Positions 28,897 through 39,000 of a stretch of 64,000 nt of DNA are shown here, one piece after another (the stretch's first letter is position 1; every line of letters begins with the position of its first letter). The translations under genes were made by a program, and so were the position numbers. Source of the stretch: Vibrio thalassae (GTDB lineage: Bacteria; Pseudomonadota; Gammaproteobacteria; Enterobacterales; Vibrionaceae); assembly GCF_900089835.1 (NCBI RefSeq), contig NZ_OANU01000010.1, positions 19,371 through 83,370 of the forward strand. Direction: 5' to 3'. The notes under the pieces were generated by a model. That model did not search any database, had not been told where the DNA came from, and saw nothing but the letters and a program-made list of their open reading frames with translations.

Positions 28897-30771
28897 TTAG
28901 CGATAATCACCTCGAAGTGTAGCGACTCGCTCAAACATCGTCTGACTAGACGCTTCTTCAGGTGCGACTGGCGCCCCCGCTTCTAGCTCTAACTTGGCTC
29001 TAAAACGAGTCGGTAAGCCTTTGCACGCGCGACCTTTGTGACGACTGAAGTAGCTACCCCAAAGCCCTTTTAAGGCCATTGGGATAACAGGAACAGGAGA
29101 GCGACGAAGAACGATATCAATCCCGCGCATAAACTCATTCATTTCACCGTCAGAGGTTAGGCGCCCCTCAGGGAAAATACAAACAATTTCGCCCTCAGCC
29201 AAGGCTTGCTCAATGTCATTAAAGGCTCGTCGAATTGACCCCTTTCGAGTCGATGAAATAGGGATGACGCCTGCACGACGCAAGAATCGACGCACGGGCT
29301 TAAAGTTGGCGTAATCCTCTTCCATGACAAAGCGTATCAGTCTTGGACTTGCCGCAGTCATGACTAAGGCGTCCATATAACTGACATGATTACAGACGAT
29401 CAGCGCGCCTCCCTTCTCAGGAAGATGATGCAGATTCTTATGGGTGATACGATACATGATGGTTGTCAGGATCCAAATAAGGAATCGAACGACAAAAATA
29501 GGTGACTGCAAGAACAGATATGTTGCCATCATAAAGTTCATTAGCGCCAATACCAAGAATAGTTGGACAATGGTTAACTCAAGGATTGAGAGACCAACAA
29601 TACCTAATACAGCACTGCCGACCATGAACAGTGAGTTATAGATATTGAGAGCGGCAATAACGCGAGCACGCTCAGTTTCTTTCGCTTGCTGCTGCATCAG
29701 GGCATACAAAGGAACAATGAATAACCCGCCGGACATGCCTAATGCGAGCAGATAACCGAACACTGGCCATAAGCCAGCGTAGGAAACAAATTCACTGAAT
29801 GAGGTGAACTGTGGCAGGTCATTAGGAACAGCAAACGCCATAAGGGCACCAAATATCGTGATGCCGATGCTGCCAATCGGTACGATTCCTACATCAATAC
29901 GATTTTTAGACATCTTGTCACAAAGCATCGAACCTAGCGCAATGCCGACTGAAAATAATGCGAGCAAGAATGAGACGGCAGCCTCGTTCCCCATCAGGTG
30001 AATTTTAGTGAAGTTAGGAAACTGCGTTAGGTAAGCCGCGCCTAAGAACCAAAACCAGCTAATAGCCATAATACATTGGAAGACGACACGGTCTTGATGC
30101 GCAATCTTGAGCGTTTCTTTGATTTGTTTTACCGGTTTCAAACGAAACTTAAGATCGGGTGCAGCAGCAGGGGCTTCTGGAATTGAGCGGCTTGACGCGT
30201 ATCCTGCCAATGCAAATAGAATGACACTGCCCGCCGCTACATACTTGGCACTATCAGCCGACGCAATAATACCTGCACCTAAAGTTCCAAGAAGAATGGC
30301 TAGGAAAGTCCCCGTTTCGACGAGTGCATTGCCTGATAGCAGCTCATTAGGCTTGAGCTGTTGTGGCAACAAAGCGTATTTTACTGGGCCGAAGAAAGCC
30401 GACTGTGTGCCCATTAAAAACAATAATAACAATAAGATGCCATAACTCTCGGTAATAAAACCAATCGCACCAAGACTCATAATGGCGATTTCAGCCAGTT
30501 TTACTTTTCGAATAAACCAAGACTTTTCGTATTTGTCAGCAAGTACACCTGCGGAAGCAGAAAACAGAAAGAACGGCAGGATAAATAGACCAGCAGCAAG
30601 GTTGATGAATAGGTTACTGGAAATCGGCAGTACCTGCGGGCCGGCAAAAGCAACAAACAACAGTAAAACGTTCTTAAAAATATTATCGTTGAAGGCGCCG
30701 AAAAACTGGGTAATAAAGTAGGGCAGGAAGCGCCTTTGAGATAACAGAGACGCAGATTTCGTATGTGGCAT
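28897..30771 (-). CDS. MFS transporter fused to 1-acylglycerol-3-phosphate acyltransferase
   Basis: Two-domain membrane protein of 624 residues. Residues about 10-425 are a twelve-helix major facilitator domain of the lysophospholipid-transporter (LplT) type, starting RRFLPYFITQFFGAFNDNIFKN. Residues about 435-624 are a PlsC acyltransferase with HVSYMD (H462, D467) and FPEGRLTSDGEM. The combination resembles the Aas/LplT system that flips and re-acylates lysophospholipids, without the acyl-ACP synthetase domain. It shares a transcript with the TetR gene 15 bases upstream and ends before a terminator. Confidence 0.9.
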   Translation of the reverse strand: MPHTKSASLLSQRRFLPYFITQFFGAFNDNIFKNVLLLFVAFAGPQVLPISSNLFINLAAGLFILPFFLFSASAGVLADKYEKSWFIRKVKLAEIAIMSLGAIGFITESYGILLLLLFLMGTQSAFFGPVKYALLPQQLKPNELLSGNALVETGTFLAILLGTLGAGIIASADSAKYVAAGSVILFALAGYASSRSIPEAPAAAPDLKFRLKPVKQIKETLKIAHQDRVVFQCIMAISWFWFLGAAYLTQFPNFTKIHLMGNEAAVSFLLALFSVGIALGSMLCDKMSKNRIDVGIVPIGSIGITIFGALMAFAVPNDLPQFTSFSEFVSYAGLWPVFGYLLALGMSGGLFIVPLYALMQQQAKETERARVIAALNIYNSLFMVGSAVLGIVGLSILELTIVQLFLVLALMNFMMATYLFLQSPIFVVRFLIWILTTIMYRITHKNLHHLPEKGGALIVCNHVSYMDALVMTAASPRLIRFVMEEDYANFKPVRRFLRRAGVIPISSTRKGSIRRAFNDIEQALAEGEIVCIFPEGRLTSDGEMNEFMRGIDIVLRRSPVPVIPMALKGLWGSYFSRHKGRACKGLPTRFRAKLELEAGAPVAPEEASSQTMFERVATLRGDYR

Positions 30772-30786
30772 TACCTTTCCTTTTGG

Positions 30787-31377
30787 TTACCAGCTTTGTA
30801 AGTACTTTGAGATTAGATCTTTGATTAGCTCATCGCCATCAACTGGCTCAGAGGCAAAGAATTTGTCATCGACACTAAGTAGCGTGATGCCATGCACCCC
30901 AGCCCAAAGTACACGACTTGCGCGCAGCACCTCTGAGTGAGATTTTTCAGGTTTGTAGACAGACAATAAGCTCTCTAGCATACCAGTCATACCGTCGATA
31001 CGCTGTGATTGCCATTCAGGCAGCGTATCCCCGTTCATGTTGTGTTCGAAGATTAATTGCCAACGATAAGGGTACTTTTTGGCAAAGTCATGATAGCAGC
31101 TAGCCAATGCATATAGGGCATCTTCGGCATTATTCGCCTCTTCGACTACCGCTTTTGCTTCCTGAGATAGCTCATCAAGTGTGCGTGCAACCGCATGCAA
31201 CAAAAGCAAATTATAGCTGCCAAAGACATTGACTAATGTACTAGGAACATAGCCAATTAGAGTAGCAATCTTACGAAGGCTAAGCGTGTGATAAGAGTTT
31301 TCGCTAAGGTAATCTTTTACCGTCGTGAGCGTAAGCTCAACAAGCTCTTCCCTGGTATGATCGTTTCTGCGGGCCAT
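30787..31377 (-). CDS. TetR/AcrR-family regulator
   Basis: DNA-binding regulator of 196 residues. The N-terminal helix-turn-helix is visible in YHTLSLRKIATLIGYVPSTLVNVFGSYNLLL. The rest is an all-helical ligand domain; its YKPEKS...LRASRVLWAGVHGITLL segment resembles the TetR C-terminal domain WHG type. Located 15 bases before the MFS-acyltransferase gene, it probably controls that gene and itself, possibly sensing a lipid; the ligand is unknown. Confidence 0.85.
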   Translation of the reverse strand: MARRNDHTREELVELTLTTVKDYLSENSYHTLSLRKIATLIGYVPSTLVNVFGSYNLLLLHAVARTLDELSQEAKAVVEEANNAEDALYALASCYHDFAKKYPYRWQLIFEHNMNGDTLPEWQSQRIDGMTGMLESLLSVYKPEKSHSEVLRASRVLWAGVHGITLLSVDDKFFASEPVDGDELIKDLISKYLQSW

Positions 31378-31443
31378 GGTTGTGGATCGTTAATTGAACA
31401 CGGTTCGTTATTTTAGAGGCGTGATGTTTAAGCGTCAACTAAT

Positions 31444-31465
31444 GAAGCCCTGTCTTGCGGGCTTC
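31444..31465. other. Orphan hairpin between the divergent TetR and Tim44-like genes
   Basis: GAAGCCC (31444-31450) pairs with GGGCTTC (31459-31465). It lies between divergent genes, so it is not a normal gene terminator. It has only a weak T-run downstream. Apart from this I see nothing in 31378-31640 beyond promoter space. Confidence 0.35.
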
Positions 31466-31640
31466 GCGCATAGTTTTGTCTGTACTTCTACCTAGCTCTT
31501 AACATACGTGCAATATTCTGAAACAAGTCGAGATGTCAGAGTGATTCCTTTAATGCTAAGCTCAGTATATTATGTTTGATGGGTCGTAGTTCATGTATAG
31601 TGGGTATGGCTTAACGTAACAATATAACTAAAGGTCTAGA

Positions 31641-32525
31641 ATGAAACGTTTATTTTCTTTCGTCGCTCTGCTCGTGCTTGCAGTAGCGGTGAATCCGGTA
31701 GCTGAAGCGAAGAAGTTCGGTGGCGGTAAATCATTCGGTAAGAGCTTTAAAACAGCTCCAGCTCCGAAACAACAGCAACAGAACACAAATAACATCAGCA
31801 GACAGGATCAAAACAAAGCAGGTAGCAGCAAAAAAGGTTTGATGGGCGGTCTTCTTGGCGGTCTGTTGGCTGGTGGTTTGCTGGCAGCGTTCTTTGGTGG
31901 TGCTTTTGAAGGCATCAACTTTATGGACATCCTAATCTTCGGCTTGATTGCGTTTGTTATCTTTAAGTTGATGCGAGGTATGCTAGGTGCCAAGCAAGGC
32001 AGTATGAATCAGCAGCGACAGCAACCCGCATTTGGTGGCAACACGCGTAACCAATTCGAGCAGCAACCGAATTTCCAAAACTTTGAGCAGCCGCAAAATA
32101 CAGGTGCTGCAACGGGTGGATTTGGCGCAGCGGGTCACAGCGATGTACCACATAACTATCCTCCTGGTTTTGATCAGACAGCCTTCGTCAATGGTGCTCG
32201 TGAGCATTACCGCATTCTGCAAGGTGCATGGAACCATAATGAGTTGCATACGATCGAGGAATACGTTTCTCCAAGCTTGTTGCAAGATCTTATGGCTGAA
32301 CGTGCCAAGTTGGAAGGTGAGCAACACACTGACGTCATGTACGTTGATGCAGAAATTGTGCGCGCAGACTTTGATGCTAACAAAGCGCAACTTAGCTTGC
32401 AGTTCTCAGGCCGTTACCGTGATGCCATTGAAAACGTTGAAGAAGACATCGAAGACGTCTGGCATTTAGAGCGTGATCTCACTGTTCCTAACGCGCCATG
32501 GTTGATCGTTGGTATTCAGGGTTAA
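31641..32525 (+). CDS. Tim44-like domain protein
   Basis: Exported or membrane-anchored protein of 294 residues. A signal peptide (1-23, ending AEA) is followed by a low-complexity Lys/Gly and Gln/Asn region (KKFGGGKSFGKSF, KQQQQNTNN), a glycine-rich hydrophobic segment (about 69-112) forming one or two membrane helices, another Gln-rich linker and a C-terminal Tim44/TIM44-like domain (about 175-293) with YRILQGAWNHNELHTIEEYV. The family is common in proteobacteria without a proven role. A terminator follows. Confidence 0.85.
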   Translation: MKRLFSFVALLVLAVAVNPVAEAKKFGGGKSFGKSFKTAPAPKQQQQNTNNISRQDQNKAGSSKKGLMGGLLGGLLAGGLLAAFFGGAFEGINFMDILIFGLIAFVIFKLMRGMLGAKQGSMNQQRQQPAFGGNTRNQFEQQPNFQNFEQPQNTGAATGGFGAAGHSDVPHNYPPGFDQTAFVNGAREHYRILQGAWNHNELHTIEEYVSPSLLQDLMAERAKLEGEQHTDVMYVDAEIVRADFDANKAQLSLQFSGRYRDAIENVEEDIEDVWHLERDLTVPNAPWLIVGIQG

Positions 32526-32543
32526 TCTTTGAAATAGCATTCC

Positions 32544-32575
32544 AAAAACCGCAGTTTAACCGCTGCGGTTTTTTT
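32544..32575 (+). terminator. Rho-independent terminator after the Tim44-like gene
   Basis: AACCGCAG (32547-32554) pairs with CTGCGGTT (32563-32570) within a longer A/T extended stem, followed by TTTTT. Confidence 0.85.
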
Positions 32576-32658
32576 CGTTTATAACCCACTAATTCACGAT
32601 ACAGTGGTGTTTTTATTCTATAATCCGACCTTTCCTTTTGAATACATACAAATTATCG

Positions 32659-33829
32659 ATGCGATACAGATTTTCTAAACTTGCTATGTTACTTTGCGCT
32701 TCTTTAGCCACGACATCGTTACATGCTGAAGAGCAGGTGCTTCCTCTATTTGAGGCAAAACCCAATCCGACAACTGATGCTCTAGATGACGTTCTGAGTA
32801 TATTTGGTGCCGAACAAGAGTACGATGCTGAGCAAGGATTAAACTCAAGTTATATTCCGGCCGTGTTTTACACTCCAGAACAAGGTTTGGGGTTGGGTTT
32901 GCTGTATGTCGGTCTGTATGGCGCACTGTCTGAAGGTGCGGGGCAACCGTCATCGATGGTAATAAACCCTTATGCGTCCAGCAATGGTTCGATAGGTATT
33001 ACCTTCAGTAACAAACATTTCTATAATTCAGGCAACGATCGTGTGTTTACCGATATCAAAGTGTTTGACGATGCAGCGGTTTACTATGGTCGTGGTAATG
33101 ACAATGGTCAGCAAGACGACAACAAGGTGGACTTCAAAGAGCAGGTGATTGACGTTAAGCCAACCTGGCTTACTCGGGTCAAAGGCGATTACTTCTTAGG
33201 TCTGGGCGGTAATATCAAGTCAGTCCGTCCCCACGAACAAGAGTTTGATGATCCAAGTGCAGCCTACCTCGCGCAAGAGCTAACTGATAACACTAGCTAC
33301 GGAGTCTTTCTATCTAATGTGTACGACACTCGTGATAACGTAACTAACGCCTCAAAAGGCACATTGTTGCAAGCAGATATTGGATACTACCGTGACGCGA
33401 CAAACTCAGCAGATTTTGGAAAGTATTCACTAAAAGCCTCGCAATATCGTTCGTTGGCACCACTACCCGGTTTACTCGCGTGGCAAGTGCAAGCCAACTT
33501 AACCTCAGGTGATGTGCCTTGGAATCAATTACCAGATCTTGGTGGATCTGATGCGATGCGTGGTTACATCCTAGGGCGTTATCGTGACAATCAAATGATG
33601 ATGGGACAAGTGGAGTATCGTCTACCGGTTTATTGGCGAGTCGGGGTCGTCTTCTGGGGCGCTGCGGGCACTGTAGCTGATGATGTTTCAGGACTTTGGG
33701 ACAATACATTGGCAAGTGGCAGGTACGGGTCTGCGATTGAAGATCAAAGATAAAGTGAATGTTCGCGCTGATATTGGCTACGGTGAGCATGGAGGTACTT
33801 TCTACTTTCATGTCAATGAGGTTTTTTAA
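32659..33829 (+). pseudogene. BamA/TamA-family outer-membrane beta-barrel protein, frameshifted near its 3' end
   Basis: Surface-antigen (D15/BamA C-terminal barrel) protein of about 390 residues without POTRA domains. The signal peptide ends LHA-EE (about residue 24). The frame beginning at ATG 32659 runs with barrel strands to SGR at about 33723 and then hits a stop at 33753. Shifting by one base at 33721 continues with TGLRLKIKDKVNVRADIGYG and GTFYFHVNEVF, ending in the aromatic residue required for barrel assembly, at stop 33827-33829. One extra base (around the A at 33721) thus breaks the last barrel strands. It is either a mutation or a sequencing error. Confidence 0.82.
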
Positions 33830-33902
33830 ACCGATTCAGATGTCGATGAACGCAGTAAACAAGGACGTTTGCTGTAAACTTCAGCTGGCAATTGAACAAG
33901 CA

Positions 33903-33935
33903 GAAACAAAAAAGCCGACTCAAAGAGCCGGCTTT
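33903..33935 (-). terminator. Rho-independent terminator of the tRNA-Tyr array
   Basis: On the plus strand AAAGCCGACTC (33911-33921) and GAGCCGGCTTT (33925-33935); transcribed from the minus strand this gives an 11-bp stem with one G-U pair and a run of T (33905-33913 complement). It lies nine bases past the 3' CCA of the last tRNA. Confidence 0.85.
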
Positions 33936-33943
33936 CGTTTATA

Positions 33944-34028
33944 TGGTGGGGGGGGACGGATTCGAACCATCGAAGGCAGTGCCGTCAGATTTACAGTCTG
34001 ATCCCTTTGGCCACTCGGGAACCCCCCC
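33944..34028 (-). tRNA. tRNA-Tyr (GTA), distal copy with altered acceptor stem
   Basis: 85-nt class II tRNA with encoded CCA. Anticodon GTA in ACTGTAAATC, long variable arm, T-loop TTCGAAT. The acceptor is GGGGGGG/CCCCCCC, while the other four copies have GGGGGAG/CTCCCCC: the sixth pair changed from A-U to G-C on both sides. Confidence 0.97.
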
Positions 34029-34109
34029 AGGAGTTTTATACTTGTTTCACTGTTTTCCCAACACGGTGCTTCAAGTTTGTTCAACTGTTACTAACACTTA
34101 AACAGAGTA

Positions 34110-34194
34110 TGGTGGGGGAGGACGGATTCGAACCATCGAAGGCAGTGCCGTCAGATTTACAGTCTGATCCCTTTGGCCACTCGGGAACTCCCCC
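34110..34194 (-). tRNA. tRNA-Tyr (GTA), second copy
   Basis: 85 nt with encoded CCA, anticodon GTA, acceptor GGGGGAG/CTCCCCC. Coding region identical to copies at 34276, 34442 and 34608; exactly 166 bases from its neighbours. Confidence 0.98.
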
Positions 34195-34275
34195 AGGAGT
34201 TTTATACTTGTTTCACTGTTTTCCCAGCACGGTGCTTCAAGTTTGTTTAACTGTTACTAACACTTAAACAGAATA

Positions 34276-34360
34276 TGGTGGGGGAGGACGGATTCGAACC
34301 ATCGAAGGCAGTGCCGTCAGATTTACAGTCTGATCCCTTTGGCCACTCGGGAACTCCCCC
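34276..34360 (-). tRNA. tRNA-Tyr (GTA), third copy
   Basis: 85 nt with encoded CCA, anticodon GTA, same sequence as the second copy, in the middle of the 166-base tandem array. Confidence 0.98.
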
Positions 34361-34441
34361 AGGAGTTTTATACTTGTTTCACTGTTTTCCCAACACGGTG
34401 CTTCAAGTTTGTTTAACTGTTACTAACACTTAAACAGAATA

Positions 34442-34526
34442 TGGTGGGGGAGGACGGATTCGAACCATCGAAGGCAGTGCCGTCAGATTTACAGTCTGAT
34501 CCCTTTGGCCACTCGGGAACTCCCCC
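34442..34526 (-). tRNA. tRNA-Tyr (GTA), fourth copy
   Basis: 85 nt with encoded CCA, anticodon GTA, same sequence as the second and third copies. Confidence 0.98.
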
Positions 34527-34607
34527 AGGAGTTTTATACTTGTTTCACTGTTTTCCCAACGCGGTGCTTCAAGTTTGTTTAATTGTTACTAACACTTAAA
34601 CAGAATA

Positions 34608-34692
34608 TGGTGGGGGAGGACGGATTCGAACCATCGAAGGCAGTGCCGTCAGATTTACAGTCTGATCCCTTTGGCCACTCGGGAACTCCCCC
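34608..34692 (-). tRNA. tRNA-Tyr (GTA), promoter-proximal copy
   Basis: 85 nt with encoded CCA, anticodon GTA. First gene transcribed in the array; upstream on the minus strand is a TATAAA box (complement of 34699-34704). Confidence 0.98.
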
Positions 34693-35012
34693 AGGAGTTT
34701 TATACTTGTTTAATGTTTTCCCAACACATCACTCAAGTGCGGAGCGCATCATAACAAACTGCGCATAGCTGTAAACCCTTTTTTGATGATTTTGAATTGA
34801 ATGATGCCTTTTTGGACAAAGGCGCTTAAAAAGCGTGTTTTTAATCATTATTTATTAATCAACAGAGTGATACATTGTTTGTACGTGGATAGTTTCTGGA
34901 TAGATGAACGTCAATTGTAAATAATCTTTTTAGGATACATTTACACTTCTTGACGTTACTCCCCGTATTACTCGCTACACTATCTAAAGTTTTTACACTG
35001 AAGACAAACACG
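34693..35012. promoter_or_regulatory. Intergenic region between tRNA-Tyr array and RND adaptor
   Basis: This 320-base stretch holds the divergent promoters of the tRNA array (minus; TATAAA at 34699-34704, no good -35 seen) and of the efflux operon (plus). It is A/T-rich around 34780-34860. I find no gene in it; an open frame entering at 34950 is only the upstream extension of the adaptor. Confidence 0.45.
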
Positions 35013-36098
35013 ATGAAAAACAAAACAATAATCGGTTTACTGGCACTGTCTATTCTTAGTGCTTCACCAGCGACTTTCGCCAAAAGGAATGCTGGCTCCC
35101 AAGCTATCTCTGTTGTCACTGAGCCCGTTGCCATCCATCAAGTTTCACAATCTCTCTCTTTAGTTGGTAAATTAGAAGCGGATCAGTCGGTCATTATCGC
35201 CTCAGAAGTTAATGGTATTGTCGATGAAATTAAAGTCACGGCGAACCAAAAGGTCGAGAAAGGGCAGCCATTGGTATTGCTTAATGACGATAAAGCACTT
35301 GCTGCGGTAGCAGAGGCTAAAGCGTATACCCGAGATCAGAAACGTATTTTGGCGGAATTTGAACGCTTGGTTGACCGAAATGCGATTACTAAAACCGAAA
35401 TTGATGCGCAAAAAGCAGCGGTGGAAATTGGCAATGCTCGATTGGATGCTGCGAACGCCAATCTCAATGATTTGTATATCGAAGCGCCGTTTAAAGGCAC
35501 CGTTGGTTTGATTGACTTTAGTCGCGGTAAACTGGTTAGTGTTGGTACAGAGTTGCTGACGCTCGATGATCTTTCTACGATGCAACTTGATCTTCAAGTT
35601 CCTGAACACTACTTACCTATGCTTGAAAAAGGTATGGAAGTGACGGCAAGAACGTCGGCATGGGGCACTCGTATTTTTACCGGGAAAGTGGTCGCTATCG
35701 ATACCCGTGTTAATCAAGAGACCTTGAATCTTCGTGTTCGCATCCATTTTGAAAATGAAGAGAATCGCCTAAAGCCGGGCATGTTAGCGCAAGCAAGAAT
35801 GGAGTTTCCACCGATTGAAGCGCCTATTATCCCAGTACAGGCACTTGAATACTCAGGCACTAAGCGTTTTGTTTATGTGATTGATGAAAATAACAAAGCG
35901 CACCGCACAGAAGTCTTCTTAGGTGCCCGTGTTGGCAATCAAGTGGTCATTGAAAAAGGGTTAGAAATCGGCCAACGTATTGTCGTTCAGGGCATTGTAA
36001 ACATGCGTGACGGAGTGTCTGTTCAAGAAGTCTCCTCTGAGCCGACGGCTGGACGCAGCATGGACAAGTCTGCAGGCAATGACAAGGAAGCAAGCTAA
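35013..36098 (+). CDS. RND efflux periplasmic adaptor protein
   Basis: Membrane-fusion protein of about 361 residues linking an RND pump to an outer-membrane channel. ATG 35013 gives a clean signal peptide (MKNKTIIGLLALSILSASPATFA). The lipoyl/barrel-sandwich halves are seen as SLVGKLEADQSVIIASEVNGIV with VEKGQPLVLL and LYIEAPFKGTVGL; a short alpha-hairpin lies between them (about 95-150) and a beta-barrel follows (RLKPGMLAQARM). There is no lipobox. The stop overlaps the pump ATG by one base. The substrate is unknown. Confidence 0.92.
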   Translation: MKNKTIIGLLALSILSASPATFAKRNAGSQAISVVTEPVAIHQVSQSLSLVGKLEADQSVIIASEVNGIVDEIKVTANQKVEKGQPLVLLNDDKALAAVAEAKAYTRDQKRILAEFERLVDRNAITKTEIDAQKAAVEIGNARLDAANANLNDLYIEAPFKGTVGLIDFSRGKLVSVGTELLTLDDLSTMQLDLQVPEHYLPMLEKGMEVTARTSAWGTRIFTGKVVAIDTRVNQETLNLRVRIHFENEENRLKPGMLAQARMEFPPIEAPIIPVQALEYSGTKRFVYVIDENNKAHRTEVFLGARVGNQVVIEKGLEIGQRIVVQGIVNMRDGVSVQEVSSEPTAGRSMDKSAGNDKEAS

Positions 36099-39000
36099 TG
36101 TTGTTATCTGATGTTTCGGTTAAACGTCCGGTAGCGGCTATTGTATTGAGCTTGCTGCTCTGCGTGTTCGGTATTGTTTCTTTTAGTAAACTCGCCGTTC
36201 GCGAAATGCCGGATATTGAAAATCCCGTTGTTTCTATCTCGACTCGTTATGAAGGGGCGTCTGCGACCATCATTGAGAGTCAGATCACCTCGGTTATTGA
36301 AGACCAGCTCTCAGGCATCAGTGGTATTGATGAAATTGAATCGACGACGCGAAACAGTATGTCGCGTATTACGGTTACCTTCGAGCTTGGCTATGATTTG
36401 AATACAGGCGTCAGTGACATTCGTGATGCGGTAGCTCGTGCTCAGCGCGCCCTGCCGGATGAAGCGGATGACCCTCTGGTGTTTAAGAACAATGGTAGCG
36501 GTGAAGCGTCACTGTATATCAACCTAAGTTCCTCTGAGATGGACCGCACCCAGCTTACTGATTATGTTAATCGTGTGCTGGTCGACCGCTTCAGCCTTAT
36601 TTCTGGCGTCAGTTCAGTGGATATTTCGGGTGGTTTGTATCAGGTGATGTACATAAAGCTCAAGCCTGCTTACATGGCCGGTCGCGGCGTGGCTACATCG
36701 GATATCACTTCAGCACTACGTAGTGAAAACATCGAAAGTCCGGGTGGTGAAGTTCGAAACGATGCCACTGTGATGTCAGTACGAACCGCGCGTGCCTATA
36801 ATACACCCGTTGATTTTGAGTATTTGGTGGTTAAGCGCGCAAGCGACAATACCCCTATTTACTTAAAAGATGTCGCCGATGTTTATGTGGGAGCGGAAAA
36901 CGAAAACTCGACCTTTAAGAGTGACGGTGTTGTCAACGTGAGTATGGGGATTGTGCCGCAATCTGACGCAAACCCACTGCAAGTTGCGGACTTAGTTCAT
37001 AAAGAAGTTGAACGCATGCAGCAGTTTCTACCACAAGGAACACGATTGGCGATCGATTACGATTCTACCGTCTTTATCGACCGTTCAATTTCCGAAGTAT
37101 ACAACACGCTGTTTATCACCGGTGGATTGGTTATCCTCGTGCTGTATATTTTTATTGGTCAAGCGCGAGCGACGTTAATTCCAGCTGTGACGGTGCCAGT
37201 GTCGTTGATTTCGTCGTTTATCGCCGCGTATTTCTTTGGCTTCTCTATTAACTTGATCACCTTAATGGCGCTTATCCTTTCTATTGGTCTGGTGGTCGAT
37301 GATGCCATTGTTGTGGTCGAGAATATATTCCACCATATCGAAAGAGGAGAGTCGCCTCTATTAGCGGCCTATAAAGGGACGCGTGAGGTGGGATTCGCCG
37401 TCGTTGCTACCACATTAGTATTGGTGATGGTATTCCTACCTATCTCATTTATGGATGGCATGATAGGGCTCCTATTCACCGAGTTTTCAGTGTTACTGGC
37501 GATGTCAGTGATCTTTTCGTCGCTGATAGCCTTAACGCTCACCCCTGTGCTGGGTAGCACTATCCTAAAAGCCAATGTCAAACCGAACCGTTTTACTCAG
37601 TTTGTCGATAAAGGGTTTAGAAAGCTTGAGCGCGGTTATAAAGCGGCATTGGTGAAAGCCCTTAAACTGCGCTGGATGGCTCCAATTATTATCGTGGCTT
37701 GTATTGGTGGTAGTTTCCAACTGATGCAACAAGTCCCAGCCCAGTTAACACCGTCAGAAGACCGAGGAGTTATTTTCGCGTTTGTTCGTGGTGCCGATGC
37801 GACCAGCTATAACCGTATGTCAGCCAATATGGACATCGTCGAGAAACGTTTGATGCCGCTGCTAGGGCAAGGTTTCTTAAAGTCGTTTAGTATTCAATCA
37901 CCAGCGTTTGGTGGTAATGCCGGCGACCAAACGGGCTTTGTGATCATGATTCTAGAGGATTGGAATGACCGTGATATCACGGCGCAAGAATCGCTTAATG
38001 TAGTGAGAAAGTCACTGGCAGGCATTCCTGACGTACGTGTATTCCCATTTATGCCAGGCTTTAGAGGCGGTTCGAGCGAACCTGTACAGTTTGTTATTGG
38101 TGGGTCTGATTACCATGAATTGCAAACTTGGGCGGATAAACTTGAACTGGCAGCAGAACAGTCACCATTTATGGAAGGGGCCAGTACCGACTATTCTGAG
38201 AAAACCCCAGAACTGGTTGTCACTATTAACCGTGAACGTGCCGCAGAGCTGGGAATTAGCGTTGCCGATATCTCAGATACCTTAGAGATAATGCTCGGTG
38301 GTAAAAGCGAAACGACCTATGTAGAACGCGGTGAAGAATACGATGTCTATCTACGTGGTGATGAGAATAACTTTAACAACGCCAATGACTTAAGTCAGAT
38401 CTATATGCGAACTAAGTCTGGTGAACTAGTGACGCTCGATGCGGTGACCTCCATTGAGGAAGTGGCATCATCGATACGCTTGTCCCACTACAATAAGCAG
38501 AAATCGATCACGATTAAAGCGAACTTGTCGGACGGTTATACTCTAGGAGAAGCGCTCGACTTCATGGATCAACAAGCCGTGGAAATGCTACCGGGTGATA
38601 TCTCGGTCAGTTATGCCGGAGAGTCGAAAGATTTTAAAGAGAATCAATCCAGTATCCTAGTGGTGTTTGGTTTGGCTCTGCTGGTGGCTTACCTAGTACT
38701 TGCTGCTCAATTTGAGAGCTTCATCAACCCACTTGTCGTCATGTTTACCGTACCTATGGGTGTGTTTGGTGGCTTCTTAGGCTTAGTTATTATGCAGCAA
38801 GGCATGAACATCTATAGCCAAATCGGTATGATCATGTTGATTGGTATGGTAACTAAAAATGGTATCTTGATTGTCGAATTTGCTAACCAACTGCGTGACA
38901 AAGGCGTCGAGTTCGAAAAAGCCATCATCGATGCGTCAGCACGACGTCTGCGACCCATTATGATGACGGCGTTCACAACGCTAGCAGGGGCCATTCCTCT

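Larger units (their letters stand above)
33944..34692 (-). repeat. Tandem array of five 166-bp tRNA-Tyr units
   Basis: The five tRNAs start every 166 bases without deviation: 85 bases of tRNA plus an 81-base spacer. The spacers differ by only a few substitutions (for example near 34560 and 34582). Each spacer contains AGGAGTTTTATACTTGTTT, so the TATAAA-like box upstream of the first tRNA is repeated before every copy. This points to amplification of a whole promoter-tRNA unit by unequal crossing-over. Confidence 0.9.

Noticed and set aside
33944..34692. CRISPR-like regular repeat spacing
   Set aside because: The 166-base period is a tRNA-Tyr array; the repeats fold as tRNA and the spacers are near-identical to each other, unlike CRISPR spacers.
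33759..34768. Several plus-strand frames with repeated GEDGFEPSKAVPSDLQSD peptides
   Set aside because: They are antisense translations of the five tRNA-Tyr genes; the peptide repeat is a copy artefact.
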